DNA from: Alcaligenaceae bacterium
GTDB taxonomy: Bacteria > Pseudomonadota > Gammaproteobacteria > Burkholderiales > Burkholderiaceae_B
DNA: 64,000 bases
Assembly: GCA_013416445.1 (NCBI GenBank)
Contig: JACCER010000014.1
Coordinates: 19,778 to 83,777 of the forward strand
Reading direction: 5' to 3'
Numbering within the stretch: the first letter of the stretch is position 1; each line of letters starts with the position of its first letter. Positions 39,037 through 48,001 of the stretch are shown one piece after another. Both the position numbers and the translations under genes were made by a program. The notes under the pieces were generated by a model. The model was given only the letters and a program-made list of their open reading frames with translations. It did no database searches and was not told where the DNA came from.

Positions 39037-41169
39037 TTGAATTCGCCTAAAGGTCACACTGTAGCCCCAGATCTGAACGCCATGCAGCGTCAGGCGGTGC
39101 TTTACCTTGACGGTCCCTGCCTTGTGCTGGCTGGGGCGGGTAGCGGCAAGACGCGTGTCATTACGCAAAAAATCGCCTATCTGTTGCGCGAATGCGGCTA
39201 TCAGGCGCGGCAGGTAGTGGCCTTGACCTTTACCAACAAGGCTGCTCGCGAAATGAGCGAACGGGTCAAGCTGCTGGTTGACGGCAAGCTGGCCAAAGGC
39301 CTTACCGTCAGTACATTTCATTCGCTGGGCCTGCGGTTTCTACGCGAAGAGGCGATACATGCGGGGCTTAAGCCGCAGTTTTCCATTCTTGATTCCAACG
39401 ATGCACTGGCGATTATCCAGGAACTCTTGGCTACTACGGACAAGGCCCGTTTGCGAGCAGTGCAGCAAAATATTTCCTTATGGAAAAACGCCCTCATGGA
39501 TCCCGATGCGGCGGATCGTAGCGCGTCCAGTGCAAGTGAGTCCGAGGCAGCAAAAATTTATCGTAGCTATAGCGCTACCCTGATCGCTTACCAGGCGGTC
39601 GATTTCGATGACTTGATCCGCATACCCGCCTTGTTGCTGGAACACAACGCCGAGGTCAGGCAACGATGGCAGTCACGGGTGCATTATTTGTTGGTCGACG
39701 AATACCAGGACACCAATGTGTGCCAGTACCGGTTGGTGCAGTGGCTGACCGGCGAGCGGGCGATGCTGACGGCAGTGGGTGACGATGATCAGGCCATTTA
39801 CGCATGGCGTGGGGCCACGGTCGAAAACCTGGCCAAGCTGACTACCGATTACCCCGCGCTGAAGGTGATCAAGCTGGAACAAAATTATCGCTCGGTCCAG
39901 CGTATTCTTTCGGCGGCCAACCAAGTGATCAGTAAAAATCCCAATTTATTTGGTAAAAAACTGTGGTCTGATCTGGGCGTGGGCGAGCCAATACAGGTCA
40001 CCCCCATGGACGGCGAAGAGGCCGAGGCGGAATCCATAGCTGTGCGTCTGTCTGCGGCACGCTTCGAGCGGCAGGCCGAATGGCGTGATTTTGCCGTGTT
40101 GTACCGCAGTAACCATCAGGCACGCATACTCGAGCAGGCTCTGCGGAATTTACGCATTCCCTACGTGATCTCTGGTGGGCAAAGTTTTTTTGAAAAGCCT
40201 GAAATACGCGACGTTCTGGCGTATTTGCGTCTGGTCGCCAACGATAGCGACGACCCGGCTTTTATCCGGGCGGTGACTACGCCGCGTCGTGGGATAGGGC
40301 AGGTCAGCTTGCAGACGCTGGGCCAGTTTGCCGCTGAAAAACAGTTGTCATTATTCGAGGCGATTTTTGAAATCGGTTCCACCGACAGACTGGCAGCCAA
40401 ACAGTTGGAACCGTTGCAGTTTTTTGGTGCGTTTATTCAGCGTATCCAAATGCGTGCCGGCCGCAAAGGGGTGGCTATTTATGTGCCGCCTGGCAGCGGC
40501 CAGCTTTTTGGCGCTGATGAGGCCTCGAACGTCGTAGGTGTGGATAGTGCAAAAAGTGATGCAGCCGGAGCCATACTCGATGACTTGCTCAATACTATTC
40601 AATACGAGCGGTTCTTGTACGACACGCTGGAAGAACGGCCCGCCCAGACCCGCTGGCAAAATGTAATGGAATTGGTGGGTTGGCTGAAGCGCAAGGCCGA
40701 TGAAGATGGTTTGACCTTGCTGCAATTGGTGCAGCATGTGGCGCTGGTCACCATGCTTGAGCGCTCCGACGACGACGACCCTGACGCCGTCAAGTTGTCA
40801 ACGTTGCATGCCTCGAAAGGGCTGGAGTATCCGCATGTATTCCTGGCTGGGGTCGAAGAGGGCTTGTTGCCGCACCTGGGGCGCGACGAAGATGATTCTG
40901 ATCCGGCAACGGCGGCCGAGTCTCTGGCTTTGCGCATTCAAGAAGAGCGGCGCCTGATGTATGTAGGTATTACCCGGGCTCAGCGCACGTTGCACCTGAC
41001 CTGGTGCAAAAGGCGGCGTCGGGCGCGTGAAGATGTCGTGCGCGAGCGTTCGCGTTTTATAGAGGAAATGGGACTGGAGGAACTACAGCTGGAAGAAGAT
41101 CCCGCTACGCGCGCGCTCAGTCCCAAAGATCGACTTGGCATGCTGAAAGCAATGCTGAACAAAACCTGA
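39037..41169 (+). CDS. rep: UvrD/Rep-family ATP-dependent DNA helicase
   Basis: A 710-residue superfamily I helicase, 3'-5' on single strands. Motif I is AGAGSGKTRVI (about 31-41), then VVALTFTNKAAREMSERV, VDEYQDTNVCQYRLV (motif II) and STLHASKGLEYPHVFLAGVE late in the protein. The start is TTG at 39037 behind AAAGG; an ATG 15 codons in is an alternative. The length and partner (priA) fit Rep, which clears proteins ahead of the fork, better than UvrD. Confidence 0.92.
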   Translation: MNSPKGHTVAPDLNAMQRQAVLYLDGPCLVLAGAGSGKTRVITQKIAYLLRECGYQARQVVALTFTNKAAREMSERVKLLVDGKLAKGLTVSTFHSLGLRFLREEAIHAGLKPQFSILDSNDALAIIQELLATTDKARLRAVQQNISLWKNALMDPDAADRSASSASESEAAKIYRSYSATLIAYQAVDFDDLIRIPALLLEHNAEVRQRWQSRVHYLLVDEYQDTNVCQYRLVQWLTGERAMLTAVGDDDQAIYAWRGATVENLAKLTTDYPALKVIKLEQNYRSVQRILSAANQVISKNPNLFGKKLWSDLGVGEPIQVTPMDGEEAEAESIAVRLSAARFERQAEWRDFAVLYRSNHQARILEQALRNLRIPYVISGGQSFFEKPEIRDVLAYLRLVANDSDDPAFIRAVTTPRRGIGQVSLQTLGQFAAEKQLSLFEAIFEIGSTDRLAAKQLEPLQFFGAFIQRIQMRAGRKGVAIYVPPGSGQLFGADEASNVVGVDSAKSDAAGAILDDLLNTIQYERFLYDTLEERPAQTRWQNVMELVGWLKRKADEDGLTLLQLVQHVALVTMLERSDDDDPDAVKLSTLHASKGLEYPHVFLAGVEEGLLPHLGRDEDDSDPATAAESLALRIQEERRLMYVGITRAQRTLHLTWCKRRRRAREDVVRERSRFIEEMGLEELQLEEDPATRALSPKDRLGMLKAMLNKT

Positions 41170-41270
41170 CGCGGTATTTGATACGACTTTACCACTATGG
41201 GTTTTTGTATCGATGCATGTCAAATGACCCGCATGCTGACAAAGCGGCGGCGCATCAGGAATTCAAATTC

Positions 41271-41504
41271 TTACCACTGTGAACGCGAGAAGCGGGCGTC
41301 TTTGGCGCGGGCTTCGTCCAAGGCTTTGTTCAAATCGGCCATGTAGCCAACAAATGCGATGAAACCGGTTTTCAGGGCTGAGTAGGCCTTTTTTGTCAGG
41401 GATACAATCGAAACCGTCTCGCCGTTGCTTAATGCGTTGCGCATCAGGTCGCGTTCAAGAGAATCGCTCAAGCGAGTGTACTGGTTATAAGAAAGATCCG
41501 ACAT
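41271..41504 (-). CDS. small hypothetical protein with palindromic promoter region
   Basis: A 77-residue soluble protein I do not recognise. It begins SDLSYNQYTRLSDSLERDLM and includes a hydrophobic stretch (SALKTGFIAFVGYMADLN). Its composition is normal coding, the ATG at 41504 follows an AAAGGTGA-like site, and a 15-bp perfect inverted repeat lies 46-82 bp upstream, an unusually good operator candidate. Both points argue for a real, regulated gene. It is isolated between rep and the crotonase pair. Confidence 0.75.
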   Translation of the reverse strand: MSDLSYNQYTRLSDSLERDLMRNALSNGETVSIVSLTKKAYSALKTGFIAFVGYMADLNKALDEARAKDARFSRSQW

Positions 41505-41549
41505 GATGATTCACCTTTAAAAAAGCTGTTGTGCTGATGTGAATCATTA

Positions 41550-41586
41550 TAGGGTTTACCCTAGGTCATATCTAGGGTAAACCCTA
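41550..41586. promoter_or_regulatory. perfect 15-bp inverted repeat, likely operator
   Basis: TAGGGTTTACCCTAG (41550-41564) is matched exactly by CTAGGGTAAACCCTA (41572-41586) across a 7-base spacer. Each arm is itself nearly palindromic (GGGT-TT-ACCC), so it could seat two dimers. It lies 46 bp upstream of the 77-residue gene. I do not recognise the regulator. Confidence 0.7.
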
Positions 41587-41689
41587 GTATCTTGCTTGTT
41601 AGCCTTAATTTTTTGAAAATTGGTGTTTATTTGCAACAAAATAGGTGGTTGTTCGTTATTGGCTGACGATCTCAGGCAAAGATCCTAGG

Positions 41690-41719
41690 GCCGGATTAGC
41701 GCGCAGTGCGTAATCCGGC
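41690..41719. repeat. palindromic GCCGGATTA element, copy f
   Basis: GCCGGATTAGCGCGC and GTGCGTAATCCGGC pair as arms; both ends carry the GCC/GGC variant, so base pairing is kept. It is 40 bp beyond the stop of the crotonase gene. Confidence 0.8.
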
Positions 41720-41758
41720 AAGCAAGCTAGTGGGCAGATGCCATTCGCCTTTGCTGCC

Positions 41759-42499
41759 TTAGCTGGCTTTACGTTCGAAAAACCGTTGGAAGGCTGCCTG
41801 AGCTTCTGCGGATTGCAGTCGCTTGGAAAAAAAGTCGCGCTCGGTGCTAAAGGTTTGCATCAGTTGGGCTCGTGCCGGTTCCCGCAGCATGTTTTTGGTT
41901 AGGCGTAGTGCCTCGCCTGGTTGTTTGCCCAGTTCGGCGGCAGTGGCTTGTGCCATGGCCAAGGCTTGACCAGCTGGGGCAACAGCGGTGATGAACCCGC
42001 TGTCGCAGGCCTGAGCGGCGTCAAATGGCTTGCCCTGCAACAGCCATTCAGCAGCGCGCCGCGCGCCCACTAGCTGAGCCAGCAGCATGCTGGAACCGCC
42101 TTCGGGGCATAGCCCCAGCGCTACAAAGGGTATCTTGAACGTGGCGTTGTTGCCGGCGTAGATGAAATCGCAATGCTGCAGCAAGGTAACCCCTACACCT
42201 ACTGCGTAGCCCTCGACCGCAGCAATAACAGGAACGTCGATGCTGGCCAGAGTGCGCAAAAAGCAGAGGCCCGGGCTGTCGTCAGCACTGCGATGGCCTT
42301 GGAATTCGCTGAGGTCGTTGCCGGCGGTGAAACAGTCACTGGTTCCGGTCAGGATGACGGCATGGCAGGCAGGGTTGTCTTGAGCCGCTTGCAGGCCGTG
42401 ATCCAGCGCTTTGTACATGGCGTTGTTCAGGGCGTTGCGTCGTTCGGGGCGATTGATGGTCAGGGTCAGGCAATGCCCGTCAAGATGGCTGGTGATCAT
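41759..42499 (-). CDS. enoyl-CoA hydratase-related protein
   Basis: A 246-residue crotonase-family protein. It opens LTLTINRPERRNALNNAMY; the first oxyanion loop is SDCFTAGNDLSEF (about 54-66) and the second AVGVGVTLLQHCDFI. The usual catalytic Glu pair is absent: the segment that carries it elsewhere reads FVALGLCPEGGSSMLLAQLV, so isomerase or another CoA-ester reaction is as likely as hydration. Its start overlaps the nitronate monooxygenase-like gene by four bases, so the two form an operon. Confidence 0.88.
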   Translation of the reverse strand: MITSHLDGHCLTLTINRPERRNALNNAMYKALDHGLQAAQDNPACHAVILTGTSDCFTAGNDLSEFQGHRSADDSPGLCFLRTLASIDVPVIAAVEGYAVGVGVTLLQHCDFIYAGNNATFKIPFVALGLCPEGGSSMLLAQLVGARRAAEWLLQGKPFDAAQACDSGFITAVAPAGQALAMAQATAAELGKQPGEALRLTKNMLREPARAQLMQTFSTERDFFSKRLQSAEAQAAFQRFFERKAS

Positions 42500-43476
42500 G
42501 CGTAGACCTCGGTAAAGGTATCGCTCAGGGAGGCATTTGCCTGCTGATATTCCTGTTTGAGCTTGTCGACTATATGTTGCAGCGGCAAAATGCTGTCTAT
42601 GCTGCCTACACCTTGGCCTGCACCCCAGATATCGCGCCAGGCCTTGGTGCGTGTGCTGCCGAAGTTGGTGCCATCGGGGTTGATGGCAGGCAGGTTTTCT
42701 GGGTCGAGGCCGGCGGCGCTGATGCTGGGCTTAAGATAATTGCCCGGTATGCCGGTAAAAAACGGCGTATAGAGAATATCGCTGGCCTGGGCGTCGACCA
42801 GCATTTGCTTGTAGTCTTCATGTGCCTGTGCTTCGTCGCTGGCAATGAAGCGGGTGCCAATGTAGGCAAAGTCGGCGCCCATGGCGCGCGCCGCCAGTAT
42901 GTCTTGCCCGCGGGATATCGCGCCCGATAGCGCTACTGGGCCATCATAGATTTTCCGGACTTCGGCCAGCAGCGCGAAAGGGCTCAGGGCGCCGGCATGG
43001 CCGCCTGCGCCCGAGCAAACCAGGATAAGGCCGTCGACCCCTGCATCAAGCGCCTTGCGTGCGTGGCGTATGGTCGTGACATCGTGGAATACCTTGCCGC
43101 CCCAGTTATGTACGGCATCAACGACAGCGTTGGGCGCACTCAGGCTGGTGATAATCAGTGGCACCTTGTGGTCAGCGCATACCGCCAGGTCGTCAGCCAG
43201 GCGATCATTGGATTTATGAATGATGTGGTTGATGGCGTATGGCGCAATGATACGGTCAGGCTGCTGGCGTTTGATTTCGGCCAGGGCGGTTTCGATTTGA
43301 GTCAGCCATTCTGTGAGCTTGCCTTGAGGACGAGCATTCAGTGCCGGCATGGATCCGATAATGCCGCTGGCGCATTGTGCGATGACCAGTTCAGGACCGG
43401 AAACGATGAACATGGGTGCAGAAATAACGGGCAGGGAAAGTTGCTGGTAAAGCTGGTTAACCGTGGTGCGAGGCAT
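42496..43476 (-). CDS. nitronate monooxygenase / NAD(P)H-dependent flavin oxidoreductase
   Basis: A 326-residue FMN protein of the 2-nitropropane dioxygenase family with a TIM-barrel outline. The N-terminal LSLPVISAPMFIVSGPELVI and the flavin-phosphate loop CSGAGGHAGALSPF are characteristic, and ALSGAISRGQDILAARAMGA with FAYIGTRFIASDEAQAHEDY follow. Members oxidise alkyl nitronates or act as quinone reductases. Its pairing with a crotonase hints at a role in a CoA-linked catabolic route, by inference only. Divergent from the CaiB gene. Confidence 0.9.
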   Translation of the reverse strand: MPRTTVNQLYQQLSLPVISAPMFIVSGPELVIAQCASGIIGSMPALNARPQGKLTEWLTQIETALAEIKRQQPDRIIAPYAINHIIHKSNDRLADDLAVCADHKVPLIITSLSAPNAVVDAVHNWGGKVFHDVTTIRHARKALDAGVDGLILVCSGAGGHAGALSPFALLAEVRKIYDGPVALSGAISRGQDILAARAMGADFAYIGTRFIASDEAQAHEDYKQMLVDAQASDILYTPFFTGIPGNYLKPSISAAGLDPENLPAINPDGTNFGSTRTKAWRDIWGAGQGVGSIDSILPLQHIVDKLKQEYQQANASLSDTFTEVYA

Positions 43477-43747
43477 AGTGAAAACTTCCTGTGTTAGATA
43501 CGGCCAAGGCGCCGGACTGAGTATGACATTACATGAGTTTATCAGTAGTGAAAATCTGCTCAGGGCTTTTCTGTGCCGGCGCTTGAGTTAGCGAGGCCTT
43601 TTCTTATGATTGATCAAGATTGGGTCGTGTGCAAGCCTGTGTGTTTGTTGTCAGTGTAAACTTGTCCGGGTCTGGAGCAAGGCAAGCATTGCTGCAGGCC
43701 TGCCTCTGCGACAAGGCATTTCAAACACGTATTTCCTCTGTAAAACC

Positions 43748-44974
43748 ATGACTCCTTCGTTACGCCCCGCTCCACTTACCGGAATTCGTGTTCTGGACCT
43801 TACTCGCGTGCTGGCGGGGCCTTGGTGTACACAGAACCTGGCCGACCTCGGGGCCGAGGTGATTAAAATAGAAAGGCCTGGTGCGGGCGATGATACGCGA
43901 GGATGGGGGCCGCCTTACATCAAGGATATTCACGGCAAAGATACGACACAGGCCGCCTATTACGCTTCGGCCAATCGCAACAAGCAGTCAGTCGCCATCG
44001 ATATCGCCACCGAACGTGGGGCCAGCCTGGTACGTGAACTGTCTAAACAGTGCGACATCCTGGTTGAAAACTTCAAGGTCGGAGGACTGCGTAAATACGG
44101 ACTGGATTACGACAGTATCCGGGCGATCAATCCGGCCCTGATTTATTGCTCGATTACTGGTTTTGGCCAGACTGGCCCTTACGCCAGTCGCCCCGGTTAC
44201 GACTTCATGATCCAGGGCATGGGTGGCCTGATGAGCATCACCGGAGAACGCGATGACCTGCCCGGCGCCGGGCCGCAAAAGGCGGGCGTGGCTGTTGCCG
44301 ACCTGATGACTGGCATGTATTCCACTGTGGGTATTCTGGCGGCCTTGCACGAGCGTGGCCGCAGCGGGCTGGGGCAGCATATCGATATGGCTTTGCTGGA
44401 CTGCCAAGTGGCTATGTTGGCCAATCAGAATCTGAACTTCATGGCTACGGGCAATGCACCCAAACGCGCCGGCAATGCGCATCAGAATTTAGTGCCTTAT
44501 CAGGTGTTTGCAGCCGCTGACGGCCATCTTATCGTAGCAGTGGGCAACGATACGCAATTTAAAGCTTACTGCCAAGTGATAGGTCAGCCATCGCTTGCCG
44601 TAGATACGCGTTTCAAGATCAATGCCAATCGTGTCATCCATCGAGAAACGCTCGTACCTTTATTGGTTGCCGCCATGGCGTCTCGACCACGAGACTATTG
44701 GTTGGCGGCGCTTGAACGCGTGGGGGTGCCTGCGGGCCCCATCAATACCATAGAAGAGGTTTATGAAAACCCCCAGGTTAAGGCGCGTGGCATGTACCAG
44801 ACGCTGCCACACAGTTCGGCTGGCCAGGCTCCGATGGCGGCCAGCCCGCTGCGCTTTTCGCATAGTCCGGTCAATTACCGTCATGCCGCGCCCTTGCTGG
44901 GCGAACATACCGAACAAGTCCTGCGTGAACGCCTGGGCCTGTCAGATAAAGAAATCAAGGAGTTATTATCATGA
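43748..44974 (+). CDS. CaiB/BaiF-family CoA transferase
   Basis: A 408-residue class III CoA transferase. I chose the ATG at 43748 because the upstream in-frame part is cysteine-rich and unlike the family. The start LTGIRVLDLTRVLAGPWCTQ and GAEVIKIERPGAGDDTRGWG are classic, and the conserved Asp lies in the SRPGYDFMIQGMGGLM segment. It transfers CoA between acids without a free intermediate. The next gene is a 3-hydroxyacyl-CoA dehydrogenase overlapping by four bases, so the pair is co-translated. Confidence 0.93.
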   Translation: MTPSLRPAPLTGIRVLDLTRVLAGPWCTQNLADLGAEVIKIERPGAGDDTRGWGPPYIKDIHGKDTTQAAYYASANRNKQSVAIDIATERGASLVRELSKQCDILVENFKVGGLRKYGLDYDSIRAINPALIYCSITGFGQTGPYASRPGYDFMIQGMGGLMSITGERDDLPGAGPQKAGVAVADLMTGMYSTVGILAALHERGRSGLGQHIDMALLDCQVAMLANQNLNFMATGNAPKRAGNAHQNLVPYQVFAAADGHLIVAVGNDTQFKAYCQVIGQPSLAVDTRFKINANRVIHRETLVPLLVAAMASRPRDYWLAALERVGVPAGPINTIEEVYENPQVKARGMYQTLPHSSAGQAPMAASPLRFSHSPVNYRHAAPLLGEHTEQVLRERLGLSDKEIKELLS

Positions 44975-46503
44975 AAAACATCAAAACCATAGGGATAGTT
45001 GGTGCGGGCGCCATGGGGCGCGGCATTGCCCAAATTGCAGCACAAGCCGGCTTTGATGTCCTGCTGTTTGACTTGAGCGCCGATGCGGTCGCGTCCGCCA
45101 AAGATAATTTGCGTCAGATGTGGGGCAAGCTGGCTGAAAAAGGGAAAATTACCGCCAAGGCGGGCGAGCTGTCGTTGGCTCGCGTGCAGTCTTGTACCGA
45201 TTTACAAGCGCTGGCCCAGGCAGACTTGGTTATCGAAGCCGTCGTCGAGCGACTGGATGTCAAATGCGCGCTGTTCAAACAGCTTGAAGGTATTGTCTCG
45301 CCCGATTGCATCCTGGCGTCGAACACTTCGTCCTTGCCCATCACCGCCATTGCCCAGGCTTGCGAGCGCCCTGAGCGCGTGGCAGGCTTTCACTTCTTCA
45401 ATCCTGTTCCGCTCATGAAAGTGGTTGAGATCATTGATGGTTTGCGCACTGATCCGCAAGCTGGCGATGCCCTGATGGCGCTGGCGCACGATATGGGGCA
45501 TACCCCGGTGCGGGCTCGCGACATGCCCGGCTTTATTGTGAATCATGCAGGGCGGGGTATGAATATCGAGGGGCTGAAAACGGCACAAGAGTCGGTCGCA
45601 CCTTTCTTTCAGATCGATGCCATCATGCGGGAGCAGGCTGGCTTTCGCATGGGGCCCTTTGAATTGCTTGATCTGACCGGACTCGATGTCTCTCATGCGG
45701 TCATGGAGTCCATTTATCAGCAGTTTTACGATGAACCGCGTTTTCGGCCTTCGCCGATTACCGCGGTGCGTAGTGCCGGCAAACTGCTGGGCCGTAAAAC
45801 CGGGCAAGGGTTTTATGCCTACCCCGATGGCAAGAAGCAGGTGCCTGCCGAGCCCGCTGTGCCAGCCATGCCCGAGGGCTTGCAAGTATGGTTGGCGCCG
45901 TATCATGCCGTTGGGCACAAGCGTGCCGCCGCGCTATTGAAAAGCCTGGGTGTAAGCGTAATAGCGGCTGAAGCGCCTCCGGCCGACGCCCTGATCGTCG
46001 TTACCCCTTATGGCGATGATGTCGCCAGCATCGTGCACGAGCACCAGTTGGATGGCGAGCGTACGGTTGCGCTGGATACCTTTTTTGGCCTGGAACAAGG
46101 CAAGCGTCGCGTATTGATGTGTTCCGTTGCCACGCAAGCCAAGTGGCGCGATGCTGCGCATGCTTTGTTGGCCAGCGACAATACCCCAGTGTCGGTGGTT
46201 GCCGATTCGGCGGGTTTCGTGGCTCAGCGCGTGGTGGCCTGCATTGTGAATGTCGCCAGCGATATTGCACAGCAATCCATTGCTTCGCCCACAGACATAG
46301 ACTTGGCCGTATCGCTGGGCCTGGGTTACCCCAAGGGCGGGCCTTTATCCATGGGTGATACATTGGGCGCTGCGCATGTCCTGGAAATTCTCAGGTCCAT
46401 GTACCGCGTTACAGGTGATATGCGTTATCGTCCCAGCCCGTGGCTGCAGCGGCGCGTGCAACTGGGGTTGTCATTGCAGGCTGTGGCGGCGTGCGGGGTG
46501 TAA
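44971..46503 (+). CDS. 3-hydroxyacyl-CoA dehydrogenase (PaaH/Hbd type, duplicated C-terminal domain)
   Basis: A 510-residue NAD-dependent dehydrogenase. The Rossmann loop GIVGAGAMGRGIAQIAAQ is at about 8-25, the catalytic His lies in the AGFHFFNPVPLMKVVEII block, and a conserved Asn/Glu segment (DMPGFIVNHAGR) follows. A second 3HCDH C-terminal domain sits at about 400-500 (ADSAGFVAQRVVACIVNVAS), the double layout of PaaH-like proteins. It would oxidise 3-hydroxyacyl-CoA in acyl or phenylacetate degradation. It overlaps the CoA-transferase gene by four bases. Confidence 0.92.
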   Translation: MKNIKTIGIVGAGAMGRGIAQIAAQAGFDVLLFDLSADAVASAKDNLRQMWGKLAEKGKITAKAGELSLARVQSCTDLQALAQADLVIEAVVERLDVKCALFKQLEGIVSPDCILASNTSSLPITAIAQACERPERVAGFHFFNPVPLMKVVEIIDGLRTDPQAGDALMALAHDMGHTPVRARDMPGFIVNHAGRGMNIEGLKTAQESVAPFFQIDAIMREQAGFRMGPFELLDLTGLDVSHAVMESIYQQFYDEPRFRPSPITAVRSAGKLLGRKTGQGFYAYPDGKKQVPAEPAVPAMPEGLQVWLAPYHAVGHKRAAALLKSLGVSVIAAEAPPADALIVVTPYGDDVASIVHEHQLDGERTVALDTFFGLEQGKRRVLMCSVATQAKWRDAAHALLASDNTPVSVVADSAGFVAQRVVACIVNVASDIAQQSIASPTDIDLAVSLGLGYPKGGPLSMGDTLGAAHVLEILRSMYRVTGDMRYRPSPWLQRRVQLGLSLQAVAACGV

Positions 46504-46524
46504 TGGTAAGGGTGTTTGGGTAAG

Positions 46525-46558
46525 GTGTCGGATGACGCCTGAGGCTAACTCGACCTAC
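46525..46558. repeat. degenerate palindromic GTCGGAT element
   Basis: GTGTCGGATGACGCC, then GGCTAACTCGACCTAC: recognisable ends of the dispersed element, but with several changes, just after the dehydrogenase gene and before a terminator. It is a probable decayed copy. Confidence 0.4.
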
Positions 46559-46563
46559 AAAAA

Positions 46564-46590
46564 AACCGCCAGCATATGGCGGTTTTTTTT
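46564..46590. terminator. bidirectional rho-independent terminator
   Basis: AACCGCCAGCATATGGCGGTT forms a stem and is followed by a run of eight Ts on the plus strand, with AAAAA on the other side, so it can end both the dehydrogenase gene and the convergent cytochrome gene. Confidence 0.9.
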
Positions 46591-46606
46591 GTTTAACGCA
46601 ACATGC

Positions 46607-47515
46607 TTACTTGGCCGCGTGCACCATGTACTCGATGGCGGCCTTCATTTCGGCATCGGTGGCTTGCGAGCCGCCGCGCGGGGGCATGACGCCGATACCG
46701 TGTATGGAATTTTGCAGCATGGCGTCCATGCCGGTTTGAATGTACTTGGCCCACTGTTCTTTGTCGCCCAGTTTAGGCGCGTTGGCGACACCGGTAGTGT
46801 GACAAGCGAAGCAAACAGCGTTATAGAGCTTTTCACCGGCAGGATCAATGGTTGCGGTATCGGCAGCGGGAGCTGCTGGTACTGTGGCAGCTACTGCTTT
46901 AGGCGCTTCAGGGGCAGCTGCGGCCGGAGCAACCGGAGCAGCAGCGGGAGCCGCTGCGGCAGTTTCAGCTGGCTTGGCGTCGGCACCTGCCGCCGGTTCG
47001 GCGGGTTCTGCAAAGGAGGCGCCTGATTTGTTAGCGATATAAACCACAGCGCGTTCGACTTCGAGATCGCTGAGCGAAGGATTGCCGCCCCGGGGAGGCA
47101 TGGCGTTAATGCCATGTATGGCATTTTTGACCATGTCTTCATAGCCAGCCTTGACGAAAGGCGCCCATGCGGCCGCATCGCCGATTTTTGGCGCACCCGC
47201 CACACCTGCGGTATGGCACGCAGTACAGGTTGTATCGAAAACCTGTTGACCTGTCTTGAATACTTTGGGCGCATTGGCGTCGACCAAGCTGAACCCTGCT
47301 ACGGGCTTGATGCGCGAGGCAATGGCTTCGGATGTTTGTGCGTTGGAGCCGGATCCCATGGTGGAGCTGGCTTCCACCAGATTAATGAGCAAAACGATGA
47401 TGCTGATTGGCACAATGAAGGCCAAAATAACAGTTACGATCAGTTGCTTGGGTGTCTTGATGAGTCCTTCATGCCCTTCGATGGCTGTCTCAATGTGTTC
47501 TTCTGTGTTATTCAT
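46607..47515 (-). CDS. di-haem cytochrome c (two cytochrome c5-type domains joined by an Ala/Pro linker)
   Basis: From the ATG at 47515, behind CAGGA, the protein has 302 residues. It is anchored by one membrane helix (about 25-45). Two haem sites CxxCH are at 97-101 (CTACH) and 235-239 (CFACH), with matching Met ligands in INAMPPRGG and IGVMPPRGG. The domains are joined by an Ala/Pro-rich linker (about 170-220) that looks flexible. This tandem c5 layout suggests electron transfer in the periplasm, probably to a terminal oxidase; the partner is unknown. Confidence 0.92.
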   Translation of the reverse strand: MNNTEEHIETAIEGHEGLIKTPKQLIVTVILAFIVPISIIVLLINLVEASSTMGSGSNAQTSEAIASRIKPVAGFSLVDANAPKVFKTGQQVFDTTCTACHTAGVAGAPKIGDAAAWAPFVKAGYEDMVKNAIHGINAMPPRGGNPSLSDLEVERAVVYIANKSGASFAEPAEPAAGADAKPAETAAAAPAAAPVAPAAAAPEAPKAVAATVPAAPAADTATIDPAGEKLYNAVCFACHTTGVANAPKLGDKEQWAKYIQTGMDAMLQNSIHGIGVMPPRGGSQATDAEMKAAIEYMVHAAK

Positions 47516-47769
47516 AATCGAATCCTGCGTATTCCTAGTCAGAGGGCGATAAAGCCTGAATTCTGTATGGGGGTGCAATTTACCGTGGCCCATTTGTATG
47601 CGTATGGGAAGGACTCAGGACCACGCGAATGGAAGGATTATAACTAGACTGTCGCTTAAGTGCATGAAAGTTGATGCCGCTCAAGTTTTTATCAGGTTTA
47701 AGGCCGGAAATTGCCGCTGGGATTGATCTGGAAAAATGAGTTCACTAAACACGCTACAATAGCGACCCC

Positions 47770-47844
47770 GCGCCCGTAGTTCAATGGATAGAATGGGAGC
47801 CTCCGAAGCTCTTGGTACAGGTTCGATTCCTGTCGGGCGCGCCA
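47770..47844 (+). tRNA. tRNA-Arg (anticodon CCG)
   Basis: A 75-base cloverleaf with acceptor GCGCCCG against CGGGCGC, anticodon loop CTCCGAA (anticodon CCG), T arm GGTTCGATTCC, and an encoded CCA end. It reads CGG codons. Palindromic element g begins 37 bp beyond it. Confidence 0.96.
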
Positions 47845-47880
47845 AATCCGAATGAATACTTGCTTAAGCAAGTGGCCGTA

Positions 47881-47914
47881 GGTCAGATTAGCGCCGCCAG
47901 GCGCGTAATCCGAC
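47881..47914. repeat. palindromic GGTCAGATTA element, copy g
   Basis: GGTCAGATTAGCGCCG and CAGGCGCGTAATCCGAC pair around a short centre, shared almost base for base with the copy at 58786. It lies between tRNA-Arg and the convergent gshA gene. Confidence 0.8.
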
Positions 47915-48001
47915 AAACAGCGTCACCCCACAGGCCGGACAGCATCGCTATACCTGGGCAGCGTCGCAACAGCCTTGGCACCCATCACGACCAAGCCGCC
48001 A

